This document shows positions 28,179 to 36,031 of a stretch of DNA of 64,000 nucleotides, piece after piece (position 1 is the stretch's first letter; each line of letters begins with the position of its first letter). The notes under the pieces were generated by a model. That model was given only the letters and a program-made list of their open reading frames with translations, had not been told where the DNA came from and ran no database searches. The stretch lies in contig JAJDUI010000037.1 of assembly GCA_022826745.1 (NCBI GenBank), forward strand, positions 186,001 to 250,000, in the 5' to 3' direction. The position numbers were made by a program, and so were the translations under genes. Source of the stretch: Thermoanaerobaculia bacterium (GTDB taxonomy: Bacteria; Acidobacteriota; Thermoanaerobaculia; Multivoradales; Multivoraceae).

Positions 28179-29285
28179 TCACTGGTGCCGGTCGTTCCCG
28201 AGCCGCACCTCGAACACCCGCACAATGGGAACCCGCCAGTCCGGCGTCCGGCTGACGACGTACACGCGCCGCCGGTCGTCCATGGCCAGGACCTCGTGAT
28301 CGAGACCTTCTTCGAGCAGCTCCTTCGTCAGGAGGTCGCTCTGCTGGCAGTAGAGCAACTCGCCGGTCGACGAGAACGTCTGCATCAGGATCGCGTCGCG
28401 GCCCTGCTCGAACCTGACGCGAAGGAAGTGGACGAGGGAACCGGCACGGGTCGAAAACAGGCCCAGGCTGGTGTGGACGGCCCGGAAGTGCTGAACGCCG
28501 CGGTCCGAATAGACCGTCGCGGCGAGGTTCGAGAGGACTCTGCCCGCTGGCCGCAGCTGCTCAAGGGCACTACCGGAGGGTTGGAAGCCGGCCAGAACGC
28601 CGCGAAAGCGCCACGGACCGTTGGCGTCTTCCTGGCCGAACAGATAGAGGCTGCCCTCGTAGAAGGTGGGTGCGTAGGCGATCTCGCTGGGCCCGGTCCT
28701 GGCGAAGGAGCCTGGCGGCCTGAAGGACTCGAAGTGAAGAGTCGGCGTTGGATCGTGGTTGAACCCCAGTTCGGCCGATCCGAACTGGAACTCGGTGACC
28801 AGTGAGGTGCGGCTCGCCTGGTGGAACAGCAGACCTCTCTTGTCCTCGGAGCGCATGCGCCCCCGCTCGCTGTTGTCGTAGAGCAGAAGCAGGGATTCGG
28901 GACCCCACTGCTCGACCTGGCCGATGCCGTGCGCGTCTTCCGGCAGAGTCAGCTCGCCGAGGAACTCTCCGTCAATCGACCAGGTGGAGAGAGCGCCCCG
29001 CGCATCGTCCACGATCGCCAGTTCGCTAGCGCCGACCAGGGACATCGGCCCGATGGTGAGGAACTTGCCGGGATCGCGGCCGCGACCGCCAAAGCGGCGC
29101 AGCGGGCCGCCTGCTTCGTCGAACACCTTGACCGTCATGCTGGCCATGTCGGCGACGTAGACGTGTCGCTCCTGATCGACGACGATCGCAGCCGGGCTTC
29201 CGAGCACGAAGCCGGGCTCGGAGTCGCTGCCGATCCGCGCCCTCTCGAGGAGGAGACTGGCTCCGGCTTCGTTTCCTGCCGTCAT
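28179..29285 (-). CDS. 6-bladed beta-propeller (NHL-like) protein
   Basis: 368 aa. NHL-like blades are visible: GSPAAIVVDQERHVYVADMASMTVKVFDEAGGPLRRFGGRGRDPGKF is a textbook repeat, followed by ELAIVDDARGALSTWSIDGEFLGEL and a C-terminal HEVLAMDDRRRVYVVSR. There is no signal peptide in the called start, although export through a partner is possible. Its start overlaps the stop of the upstream gene as ATGA, so the two are translationally coupled. 6-bladed propellers of this type often accompany a small membrane-anchored partner; the ligand is unknown. Confidence 0.75.
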   Translation of the reverse strand: MTAGNEAGASLLLERARIGSDSEPGFVLGSPAAIVVDQERHVYVADMASMTVKVFDEAGGPLRRFGGRGRDPGKFLTIGPMSLVGASELAIVDDARGALSTWSIDGEFLGELTLPEDAHGIGQVEQWGPESLLLLYDNSERGRMRSEDKRGLLFHQASRTSLVTEFQFGSAELGFNHDPTPTLHFESFRPPGSFARTGPSEIAYAPTFYEGSLYLFGQEDANGPWRFRGVLAGFQPSGSALEQLRPAGRVLSNLAATVYSDRGVQHFRAVHTSLGLFSTRAGSLVHFLRVRFEQGRDAILMQTFSSTGELLYCQQSDLLTKELLEEGLDHEVLAMDDRRRVYVVSRTPDWRVPIVRVFEVRLGNDRHQ

Positions 29286-29926
29286 CGCCGGAGGACCATC
29301 TCGATCAGGGCCTCCTTCGAGGCGAGGGGAATGAAGCCCATCCGGAAGCTCTCCAGGAGCACGCGCACGACGGTTCGTCCCGACGTGGAGTTCAGGATGA
29401 CCATCTGCTCGGGGACACTTCTGTCCTCGTACCTCGTGAGAAGGCTCTCCAATCCTGGAGAAGCCCCGATCAGTGCAGGCAGCTCGAGTTCGTGCGCGAG
29501 CAGGAAACGCTCTACCTGCTCCCGGTCGCGCTCGAGCATCAGAAGGACCGAAGCGATCCGGCCATCCCCCATCTTACGGAACGCCTGATCGAACTCGACC
29601 AGGTCGTTGAACCGCGTCGAGTGGGAGCGTCGGTTCGCCGTGAACGCGGCGAGAAAAGGTGGGATTCCGACCAGCGGCGGGTACGTTCCTACCGGTTCCA
29701 GGCCGAGGATCTCGCTGGTCCTGAGGGGTTCGTCGATCCACTCGTAGGTGATCCCAATGAGATCACCATCGTCCTTCTCGCCGTGGGAAGGAGCCTGTGG
29801 GCGACGTGAGCAGGCCTTTCGGGCGCGCGCCCGCCGCGCCCGCCGCGCCCGGACCGCGATGCCCGTCAGGACGGTCAAGGACAGCAGGCCCAGAACGACC
29901 TGCAGCAGTTGCTCAGGACTCCACAT
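29282..29926 (-). CDS. Membrane-anchored hypothetical, thioredoxin-like fold suspected
   Basis: 214 aa. One N-terminal helix (LLQVVLGLLSLTVLTGIAV), then a strongly basic RARRARRARARKA linker and a soluble domain. The C-terminal VPEQMVILNSTSGRTVVRVLLESFRMGF resembles the strand order of peroxiredoxin or TlpA-like folds ('VPEQ.VLVD..G'), but the CxxC is missing and only one cysteine is seen, so redox activity is unlikely. It is 41 nt downstream of the amidohydrolase operon and coupled to the propeller gene by ATGA. The family is not recognised. Confidence 0.6.
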   Translation of the reverse strand: MWSPEQLLQVVLGLLSLTVLTGIAVRARRARRARARKACSRRPQAPSHGEKDDGDLIGITYEWIDEPLRTSEILGLEPVGTYPPLVGIPPFLAAFTANRRSHSTRFNDLVEFDQAFRKMGDGRIASVLLMLERDREQVERFLLAHELELPALIGASPGLESLLTRYEDRSVPEQMVILNSTSGRTVVRVLLESFRMGFIPLASKEALIEMVLRR

Positions 29927-29967
29927 GGATCAAGCCGGCGGCGTCACCGACTGCATGCGGCCTCCGC

Positions 29968-31251
29968 CTACCGGCACTCCGTCGACATGACCTCCGACTC
30001 GATGATCACGCCGCAGATGTGGCTCGTGTACTCGAACGGGTCGCCGTCGAAGAGGGCGAGGTCGGCGTCCTTGCCGACTTCGATCGAGCCGACGCGGTCG
30101 TCGATGCCGAGGATGCGGGCCGGGCTGAGGGTGATCGCTTCGAGCGCACGCTCCATGCCGAGGCCGTTGGCGGCGGCGATGGCGGCTTCCCAGAGCAGGA
30201 CGCGGGTCTTCGGTACGTAGCCCTCGAAACCGGTCTGGATCGCGAACGGGATGCCGGCCTCGGCAAGTGTGGCGGCGGTCTCGTAGGAGCCGTTCTGGAC
30301 GCGGCTCATCGTCGGGTGGAGCAGGACCGGCACGCCGGCCTCGCGGATCTCGTCGAGCAGCAGGTAGGACTCGGCGGCGCTGTCGAGCACGAGATCGAAG
30401 CCGAACTCCTGCTGCAGCCGGAGCGCGGCCGCGATTTCGGGCACGGTGTTGACCGTGATCAGCAGGGAGAGTTCGCCGTTGAGCACCTGGCCGAGGGCTT
30501 CCTTGGAGAGGTCCCTGGGCGGTGGTTGGGGCGCGGGCTTCGCGTCGCCGTCCTCTTCGCCGTCGTCGCTCCCTACGTTCTCGTCGCCGCCGGCTTCCTC
30601 CGCCTTCTGCACCTGCTCCAGGTAGGCCTGGGCGCCGTGCAGGGCGCTTCGGAGCATCGCGATGCCCTTGGCCGACGTCCCCGGCGACTGGAAGTTCGAG
30701 GACACGGCGTTGCCGAGCGTCGAAGCGAGCATCCGCGCGGGCACAACGACGGCCTGTTCGACGTTGCGGCCTCTGGTCTTGGCGATCATCGTCTGGCCGC
30801 TGACGAGGGCGCCCGGCCCGTGGCCTGTGTGCAGGGTGGTGACCCCGTACGAACGCACCCATTCGACCAGGGTTTCGTTCGCGTCGTAGGCGTCGATGGC
30901 CCGCAGGTCGGGCTGGAGCGGCGAGGACCGTTCGAGCTGGTCCTGGTCGCGCACCGGGCCGACGTTGCTGTTCAGGGCGCCGGAGAGGCCGACGACCGAG
31001 CGGGCGTCGACGAGTCCGGGCGTGACGACGGCGGCTTCGAGGACGTCCACACCGTCCGGGATGCTCGCCTCGGCGGCCGGTCCGACCCACTCGATCCTGC
31101 CGTCGGCGCCGGCGATCACCACCGCGTTCTCGATCGGCGGGCCGGAGACGGTGTGGAGGGTGCCGGCCCGGACCGCGACCTGGGCCGCGGCCGTGGTGGC
31201 CGCGAGGGCGGCCAGAACCACGAAGCAGGAGGTGGCGCCCAGGCGCTTCAT
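29968..31251 (-). CDS. Amidohydrolase paralogue lacking the HxH (possible pseudoenzyme)
   Basis: 427 aa from the ATG at 31251, which overlaps the upstream paralogue's stop (ATGA); the track's 472-aa form is unlikely. A signal peptide is present (FVVLAALAATTAAAQ). The fold is plainly that of the COG1228 family (TPGLVDARSVVGLSG, HTGHGPGALVSGQTMIAKT, and a typical C-terminal block SPARILGIDDRVGSIEVGKDADLALFDGDPFEYTSH). The metal-binding VDAHSH of its neighbour is VDARSV here, and other ligand positions differ (FAIQTGF instead of VSFNTDD). It may be an inactive partner of the adjacent enzyme, probably forming a heteromer in the periplasm. An acidic, variable loop (EEAGGDENVGSDDGEEDGD) lies near 190-215. 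Confidence 0.85.
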   Translation of the reverse strand: MKRLGATSCFVVLAALAATTAAAQVAVRAGTLHTVSGPPIENAVVIAGADGRIEWVGPAAEASIPDGVDVLEAAVVTPGLVDARSVVGLSGALNSNVGPVRDQDQLERSSPLQPDLRAIDAYDANETLVEWVRSYGVTTLHTGHGPGALVSGQTMIAKTRGRNVEQAVVVPARMLASTLGNAVSSNFQSPGTSAKGIAMLRSALHGAQAYLEQVQKAEEAGGDENVGSDDGEEDGDAKPAPQPPPRDLSKEALGQVLNGELSLLITVNTVPEIAAALRLQQEFGFDLVLDSAAESYLLLDEIREAGVPVLLHPTMSRVQNGSYETAATLAEAGIPFAIQTGFEGYVPKTRVLLWEAAIAAANGLGMERALEAITLSPARILGIDDRVGSIEVGKDADLALFDGDPFEYTSHICGVIIESEVMSTECR

Positions 31252-32600
31252 CGTGTCTCTCCCTCGAGCAACTGCTGGATCATGTGGTCTTCGTGGGCGG
31301 TCATGTTGTAGACCTTGTAGCCGCCGACCGCGTACTTGCGGTGGTCCGGGTTGGCCCGGTCGTAGATCATCGTTCCCTCGACCCACGTCTGCTCGACCTT
31401 CGTGTAGGCGCTCAGGGGATCGCCCGAGAGGATGACGAAGTCGGCGTCCTTGCCGGCTTCGAGCGAGCCGATCCGGTCCTCGAGGCCGAGCGCCCGGGCA
31501 GGCGCGAGCGTCAACCCCTCGATCGCCTTGTCGCGCGACATGCCGTAGCGGACCGCGATCGCCGCGCCCCGCATGAGGAGACGCGAATCGGTCACCGAGT
31601 CGTCCGTGTTGAAGCTGACGTCGACGCCGGCGCGCTCGAGGATCGCGCCGATCTCCATGTTCCAGTCGAGCGTTTCCTCCTTGCCGCCCGGCGCGTCGAT
31701 CCAGGTGAGCGACACCGGCACATCGGCGGCGGCGAGTTCCTCGGCGACCTTCCAGGACTCCGTGCCGTGCTGGACGACGACCCGGAACCCGAACTCCTCC
31801 TTGAGCCGCAGGACGGTGGCGATGTCGTTGTGGCGGTGGGTGTGATGCTGGACGATCCTCCTGCCGTCGAGCACCTCGACCAGGGCCTCCATCCGCAGGT
31901 CGCGCTTCGCCGGTGCGCCGCCCTCGTCGTCCCCGTCCTCGCTCTCCTCGGCCTCGGCCATCTTCTCGCGATACTCCACGGCCTCGTGGTAGAGGTTGCG
32001 GACCAGGGCCGCGGACTTCGCGCGGGTGCCGGGGAAGGGCGGCGAGCCGATCGAGTTCGTGCCGTTCGCCATCTTCATGCCGCCGCAGATGCCGGTCCGG
32101 GGATCGTCGCAGTAGAGCCAGTCCTCGATCGTGCGGGCGCCGTCGCGGAGCTTGACGTAGGCGGTCTGCCCGGACATCAGGTGGCCGGAGCCCGACATGA
32201 TGTTGACCGTCGTGATGCCGCCGGAACGGGCGCGCCAGACGCTGTCCGACCTCACGTCGATCGAATCCAGGTTGCGCACTTCCGGGTGGAGCGGCCCGGA
32301 TCGGTCGCCGCCGGATACCGAGCCGACGTGGGAGTGGGCGTCGACGAGGCCGGGCATCAGCACCTTGCCGGTGACATCGTGCTCGACCGCGCCCTGGGGC
32401 GAGCGCGTGTCGGGTCCGCCGACCTCCGTGATCCTGCCGCCCTGGACCACCACGACGCCGCCGTCGATCGGCGGTCCGGCGATCGGCAGCAGGCGGGCGC
32501 CGCGGAAGACGTGGGGGTCGTCCTGTGCCGCGGCCGGCACGGCGGCGAGGAGTGCCGGCAGTGCAACGGCGAACAGGAACGAGGAAGGGTGTTTTCTCAT
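31248..32600 (-). CDS. Secreted metal-dependent amidohydrolase
   Basis: 450 aa with a signal peptide ending VPAAAQ. Metal ligands of the amidohydrolase superfamily are intact: MPGLVDAHSHVG (H89, H91), RIVQHHTHRHND, VVQHGTESW and VSFNTDDSVTDSR. The C terminus SLEAGKDADFVILSGDPLSAYTKV is standard for COG1228 imidazolonepropionase-like enzymes. It contains the loop 'EESEDGDDEGGAPAKRDL', acidic like that of the paralogue. AAGGA lies 6 nt upstream of the start. The two paralogues overlap by 4 nt and so are probably made in equal amounts. The substrate is not predictable; the operon begins with a methyltransferase and a Rieske oxygenase. Confidence 0.9.
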   Translation of the reverse strand: MRKHPSSFLFAVALPALLAAVPAAAQDDPHVFRGARLLPIAGPPIDGGVVVVQGGRITEVGGPDTRSPQGAVEHDVTGKVLMPGLVDAHSHVGSVSGGDRSGPLHPEVRNLDSIDVRSDSVWRARSGGITTVNIMSGSGHLMSGQTAYVKLRDGARTIEDWLYCDDPRTGICGGMKMANGTNSIGSPPFPGTRAKSAALVRNLYHEAVEYREKMAEAEESEDGDDEGGAPAKRDLRMEALVEVLDGRRIVQHHTHRHNDIATVLRLKEEFGFRVVVQHGTESWKVAEELAAADVPVSLTWIDAPGGKEETLDWNMEIGAILERAGVDVSFNTDDSVTDSRLLMRGAAIAVRYGMSRDKAIEGLTLAPARALGLEDRIGSLEAGKDADFVILSGDPLSAYTKVEQTWVEGTMIYDRANPDHRKYAVGGYKVYNMTAHEDHMIQQLLEGETR

Positions 32601-32609
32601 AAGGGTTCC

Positions 32610-33728
32610 TTAGCGCCGGAACGACGGGTCGAGGTCGATACGGTACACCGCCTCCCGCGGCCGGTCGCCGTTTCGGGAGCCCCAGAGCACGTGGACGGCG
32701 ATCTGGTCGCCGCGCGGGTTCCAGGCCAGGTCGCCGACGTAGGTGTGGCCCAGGCTGTGGTCCGACGTCGGGTCGTTGAAGAAGGTCAGCCGGCGCTTGT
32801 TCGAGCCGTCCGCGTCCATCAGCCAGAGTTCACGGCGGGCGGTCGGCGGCACCGTCTGGTCGAACTCCGTACCACGGATCTCGGCGTTGGACGTGAACGC
32901 CAGGTGGCGGCCCGTCGGCGCCAGGCGGACGTACTCCTCGGCGCCGCCGCGGGAGTGGGTGAGACGTTCGGGTTGGCCGCCATCGAAGCGCAGCCGGTAG
33001 AGGTCGAGCGTGTCGGGCGACTGCTCCGGCTCGAAGTTCGCCGCGACCAGGGCGCCCTGGTCGTCAGGGGTGTAGCCCTGGGGAACGATCAGTGCGTCGA
33101 CCGGCGGGGCGTAGGACCGGATCTTCCGCAAGCGCGGGATGCCGGCGCGGTTGATGCGCAGCTCGGCGCTTCGCAACTGCCAGGCGCCGTAGTGGCCCTT
33201 GCGGGCCTTCGTCCGCTCGCTCCACAGCAGCCGGGCTCCGTCGTACGAGAACTGCGGGTCGAGCGCCGCGGTGCCGTTGTCTCCGAACCGGGTGAGGAGG
33301 GCGAAGTCCGTACCCTTCCTGTCGATCAGGTAGAGCTCGCTGTGCACCGCTCGGTCGGCTGTCAGGAGCTGCAGGGGGTCGGCGACGAACTTGAGCCGCT
33401 TCGGCCGGCTCTGCACCTGCACCACCAACCGGTCCCCGGACGGATGCCACACCGGATTGAAGGCGTTGTCCTTGCGCAGGGCGTACATGTCGCAGGTCAG
33501 GCAGCGTTCCGCGAGCCGGTCGGTCGACGTCACGTAGACGTCGTACCGGCCGTCCTCGCCGGCCTTGTCGTAGGCCAGCCACTCGCCCTGACGGGACCAG
33601 TCGACCCGGGCGCCGCCTTCGATCCAGCGCTCGATGCGGACCACCGGGTTCGACTCCGTGTCGGCTGCCGGCGCCGGCGCCGTCATGCCGGCCAGCAGGA
33701 CGCACGTCCATGTGAGCTTTCGCGGCAC
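32610..33728 (-). CDS. TolB-like/WD40-like beta-propeller exported protein
   Basis: 372 aa. The track's longer N terminus runs into the Rieske gene; a GTG at 33728 placed 2 nt after its stop gives a signal peptide (LTWTCVLLAGMTAPAPAA). PD40/WD40-like blades are visible: GARVDWSRQGEWLAYDK, FNPVWHPSGDRLVV, LDPQFSYDGARLLWSE, LAPTGRHLAFTSNAEI and DLAWNPRGDQIAVHV. These match TolB-type propellers, which bind peptides or scaffold complexes in the periplasm. A pair of cysteines (CLTCDMY) is present near residue 80. It is third in an operon between the Rieske oxygenase and amidohydrolases, so it may be an accessory of that pathway. Confidence 0.8.
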   Translation of the reverse strand: MPRKLTWTCVLLAGMTAPAPAADTESNPVVRIERWIEGGARVDWSRQGEWLAYDKAGEDGRYDVYVTSTDRLAERCLTCDMYALRKDNAFNPVWHPSGDRLVVQVQSRPKRLKFVADPLQLLTADRAVHSELYLIDRKGTDFALLTRFGDNGTAALDPQFSYDGARLLWSERTKARKGHYGAWQLRSAELRINRAGIPRLRKIRSYAPPVDALIVPQGYTPDDQGALVAANFEPEQSPDTLDLYRLRFDGGQPERLTHSRGGAEEYVRLAPTGRHLAFTSNAEIRGTEFDQTVPPTARRELWLMDADGSNKRRLTFFNDPTSDHSLGHTYVGDLAWNPRGDQIAVHVLWGSRNGDRPREAVYRIDLDPSFRR

Positions 33729-33730
33729 GT

Positions 33731-34876
33731 TCAGTTGGACGCCACTCCGACCAGCCTGCGTTCGGCTCCTTCGCGCGGCGCTTCCGGCGGCGATCCTGCC
33801 GCCGGCTGCGACTCCGGGAGGAATTGCCGATACCAGCGCCGCATCCGAACCACGGGCCCGTCGTCGCGGCAGAGCGTCGGGTGCTCGATGTAGGCCTTGT
33901 TCTCCCAGATCTCGATGTCGTGGCGCCACTGGGCGATCCAGTTCCCGACGACGTACCAGACCAGAAAGCGCGAGAGCGTTCGATCGGCGAACCAGTGGAA
34001 GTCGACCTGTTGCTCGAGCGGCCCGACCGGCAGGTGCGTTTGACACAGGTCGATCTCTCCGGCGTCGGGAATGAAGAACCTGAAGTTCACGATGCTGGCC
34101 GCGCCCGTGAACGTGGCCCGCGCCTTTGTCCGTGTCCGCTCGAGAGGACGGTCGCGGAACTTGAGCACGGCCTCGTCGAGGAAGTCCATCGTCCACGGCC
34201 GGTCCTCGGGGAACTCCACGCCGGGCGTGTGTTCTATCTTGATGCCGGGCACCGGAATCCCGGTCCACGGAACGTTCATCTGCTCATGGATGTACATGAA
34301 GTGGGCGAAGTCGGCGGCATTCTCGACGAACTCGATGATGTGCATCTGTACGCGGCCGGCGTCGTAGTGCCCGCGGAAAACGAACTTCCCCTCGTCAACT
34401 TCCCTGAGCCGGGGGACGGGATACGGCACCTCATCGCCCGCCTGCTGACGGGCGCCGTCGCTGCGGTGATACATGAAGATCTGCCCATGCACGTCCTGTA
34501 CCGGGAAGCTCTCGGCCGCGACGCGGGTCGGCACCGTGTCGCTGTAGGGCACACAGGCCGGCCGTCCATCGCCGGTGAACTGCCAGTTGTGGAAGGGACA
34601 CTCGATGCGGTTCTCGCGGACGCGGCCGTGCCTGAGGTTCGCGCCGAGGTGGGGGCAGAAGGCTTGCATGGCGTGCACGTCGTCGGAGTCTTCGCCGCGC
34701 CATACGACCAGGGCGCGGCCGAGACACTCGAGATACCGGACCTGTCCGCGCCGGAGCGACTTCGAGGTCATCAGCCGGTACCAGCCGTCCGGATACGGAT
34801 GGGGGTAGTCGGCTAGACGCTGATCGTCGGAGGTCGGCGGTTCCCGATGCGTCGAACGGCGGGTCCTGGCGGCCAC
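33731..34876 (-). CDS. Rieske oxygenase, cholesterol 7-desaturase (DAF-36/Neverland)-like
   Basis: 381 aa from a GTG at 34876 (the track's start lies inside the neighbour). The Rieske centre is CPHLGANL...ECPFHNWQF with ligands C74, H76, C93 and H96, and 16 residues between the two pairs. Sequence around it (YPDGWYRL, RRGQVRYLECLGRALVVWR) and the downstream motif FVENAADFAHFMYIH, which supplies the mononuclear-iron Asp/His ligands, follow the arrangement of DAF-36/Neverland, which makes 7-dehydrocholesterol. Known members introduce a C7-C8 double bond into sterols. It sits 16 nt after a sterol methyltransferase-like gene. A role in sterol modification is therefore inferred. KshA-like steroid hydroxylase is the alternative. 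It would need a reductase not seen here. Confidence 0.8.
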   Translation of the reverse strand: MAARTRRSTHREPPTSDDQRLADYPHPYPDGWYRLMTSKSLRRGQVRYLECLGRALVVWRGEDSDDVHAMQAFCPHLGANLRHGRVRENRIECPFHNWQFTGDGRPACVPYSDTVPTRVAAESFPVQDVHGQIFMYHRSDGARQQAGDEVPYPVPRLREVDEGKFVFRGHYDAGRVQMHIIEFVENAADFAHFMYIHEQMNVPWTGIPVPGIKIEHTPGVEFPEDRPWTMDFLDEAVLKFRDRPLERTRTKARATFTGAASIVNFRFFIPDAGEIDLCQTHLPVGPLEQQVDFHWFADRTLSRFLVWYVVGNWIAQWRHDIEIWENKAYIEHPTLCRDDGPVVRMRRWYRQFLPESQPAAGSPPEAPREGAERRLVGVASN

Positions 34877-34892
34877 GATGGTCTGGGAGTCG

Positions 34893-35975
34893 CTACGAAG
34901 GACTCGACGCGTCGCCGCCCGGCTTGCGCGCGTGGATGAGGAAGCAGGGAGTGAAGATACCGGCCTCGCCGGCCTCGACCAGCGCGTCGGCTGCCACATT
35001 CAGGAGGCGGGCCGCTTCGCCGGTACCGGACGGAGCGATGCGGAGCCGCTCCAGCAGCCCGGTGACGGCGGCTGTGAAGGAGCGGCCGGCGGGAACTCGG
35101 GCAAGCGAGGCCAGGGAGAAGTCCCGTCCCTGCAGCGACCGGTACCACGGCCACTCCGGGTCGCTCTCGAGGGCCTGGTCCCTCACCGAGAGGATCTCGA
35201 AACCGGCTTCCTGCATCGCGTCGACCTGCCTGGAAGTCGTCAGCAGGTTCGGCACGGCGTTCGTCAGTTCAATCCGGTCGCGGATGTCGCGATGGACCGG
35301 GTCCTCTCCATCGAAGTGCTCCGTGAGGCACCACTCGGTCAGGGCGACCTCGCCTCCGGGCCTGAGCAGCCGATGGAACTCCCGGAAGCAGCGGTCCTTG
35401 TGGGGCGCATGACAGATCGCTTCGTACGAGTAGGCCGCGTCGAAGTGGCCGTCTTCGAGAGGCACGTTCATGAAGTTCGCCAGCAGGAAGCCGCATGTTT
35501 CCTGAAGCCCCGCTCTGCGTACGGCGCCTTCGGCTCTCGAGATCTGGTGCGCGTTCAGATTCAGGCCCGTGACGTTCGCGCCAGTCGTCTTCGCGATGTT
35601 GACGAGCGGCCCGCCGACGCCGCAGCCGAGATCGGCGACCTTCATGCCCGGTTTCAGCTCCAGGAGTTCGGCCACTCCGGCCTCCTGGCGGCGCTGCGCG
35701 GCGTGGAGACCTTCACCGGACCGGCGTGGCGCGAAGTGGAAGGACTGGCCCCAGCCGTACTCGTAGAACCGGGTGACGACGTCGTAGAAACGACTCACCA
35801 TCGCGGGTTGCTCGCGCAGGGCCCGATCCCCGTCCTCCTGAGTCGCCACGAACTCCTTGATTTCCAGGAAGTCGTCGAGCGCTTCGCGCAGGCTGCCGCC
35901 GCTGTTCGCCTCGATCGGCGGACGAGCCGGACTCTCTTCGGTCGGTTGAGCGGAACGATACGCAGGTTCTGCCAT
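34893..35975 (-). CDS. Sterol C24-methyltransferase-like (ERG6/SMT family)
   Basis: 360 aa from the ATG at 35975 with GGGAG upstream. Eukaryote-type SMT signature regions are present in order: FYEYGWGQSFHFAPR (about 69-83, sterol-contact Region I), VADLGCGVGGP (SAM motif, about 113-123), GLNLNAHQISRAE, SYEAICHAPHK and EWCLTEHFD. These match plant/fungal SMT sequences closely and are not generic methyltransferase features. SMT adds a methyl to C24 of a sterol side chain from SAM. SMTs are rare in bacteria but have been described in uncultured lineages. It is the first gene of an operon with a sterol desaturase-like Rieske enzyme and secreted hydrolases. Confidence 0.88.
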   Translation of the reverse strand: MAEPAYRSAQPTEESPARPPIEANSGGSLREALDDFLEIKEFVATQEDGDRALREQPAMVSRFYDVVTRFYEYGWGQSFHFAPRRSGEGLHAAQRRQEAGVAELLELKPGMKVADLGCGVGGPLVNIAKTTGANVTGLNLNAHQISRAEGAVRRAGLQETCGFLLANFMNVPLEDGHFDAAYSYEAICHAPHKDRCFREFHRLLRPGGEVALTEWCLTEHFDGEDPVHRDIRDRIELTNAVPNLLTTSRQVDAMQEAGFEILSVRDQALESDPEWPWYRSLQGRDFSLASLARVPAGRSFTAAVTGLLERLRIAPSGTGEAARLLNVAADALVEAGEAGIFTPCFLIHARKPGGDASSPS

Positions 35976-36031
35976 GGGGGCTCCCTTCAACTCTCTCGTT
36001 GGTTCATGATAGCCGCGTGCCGCCCAAACCC

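Noticed and set aside
32610-34268. 552-aa frame joining the Rieske gene region to the propeller
   Set aside because: The N-terminal part is out-of-frame translation of the Rieske gene; a GTG at 33728 gives a signal peptide and a normal propeller.
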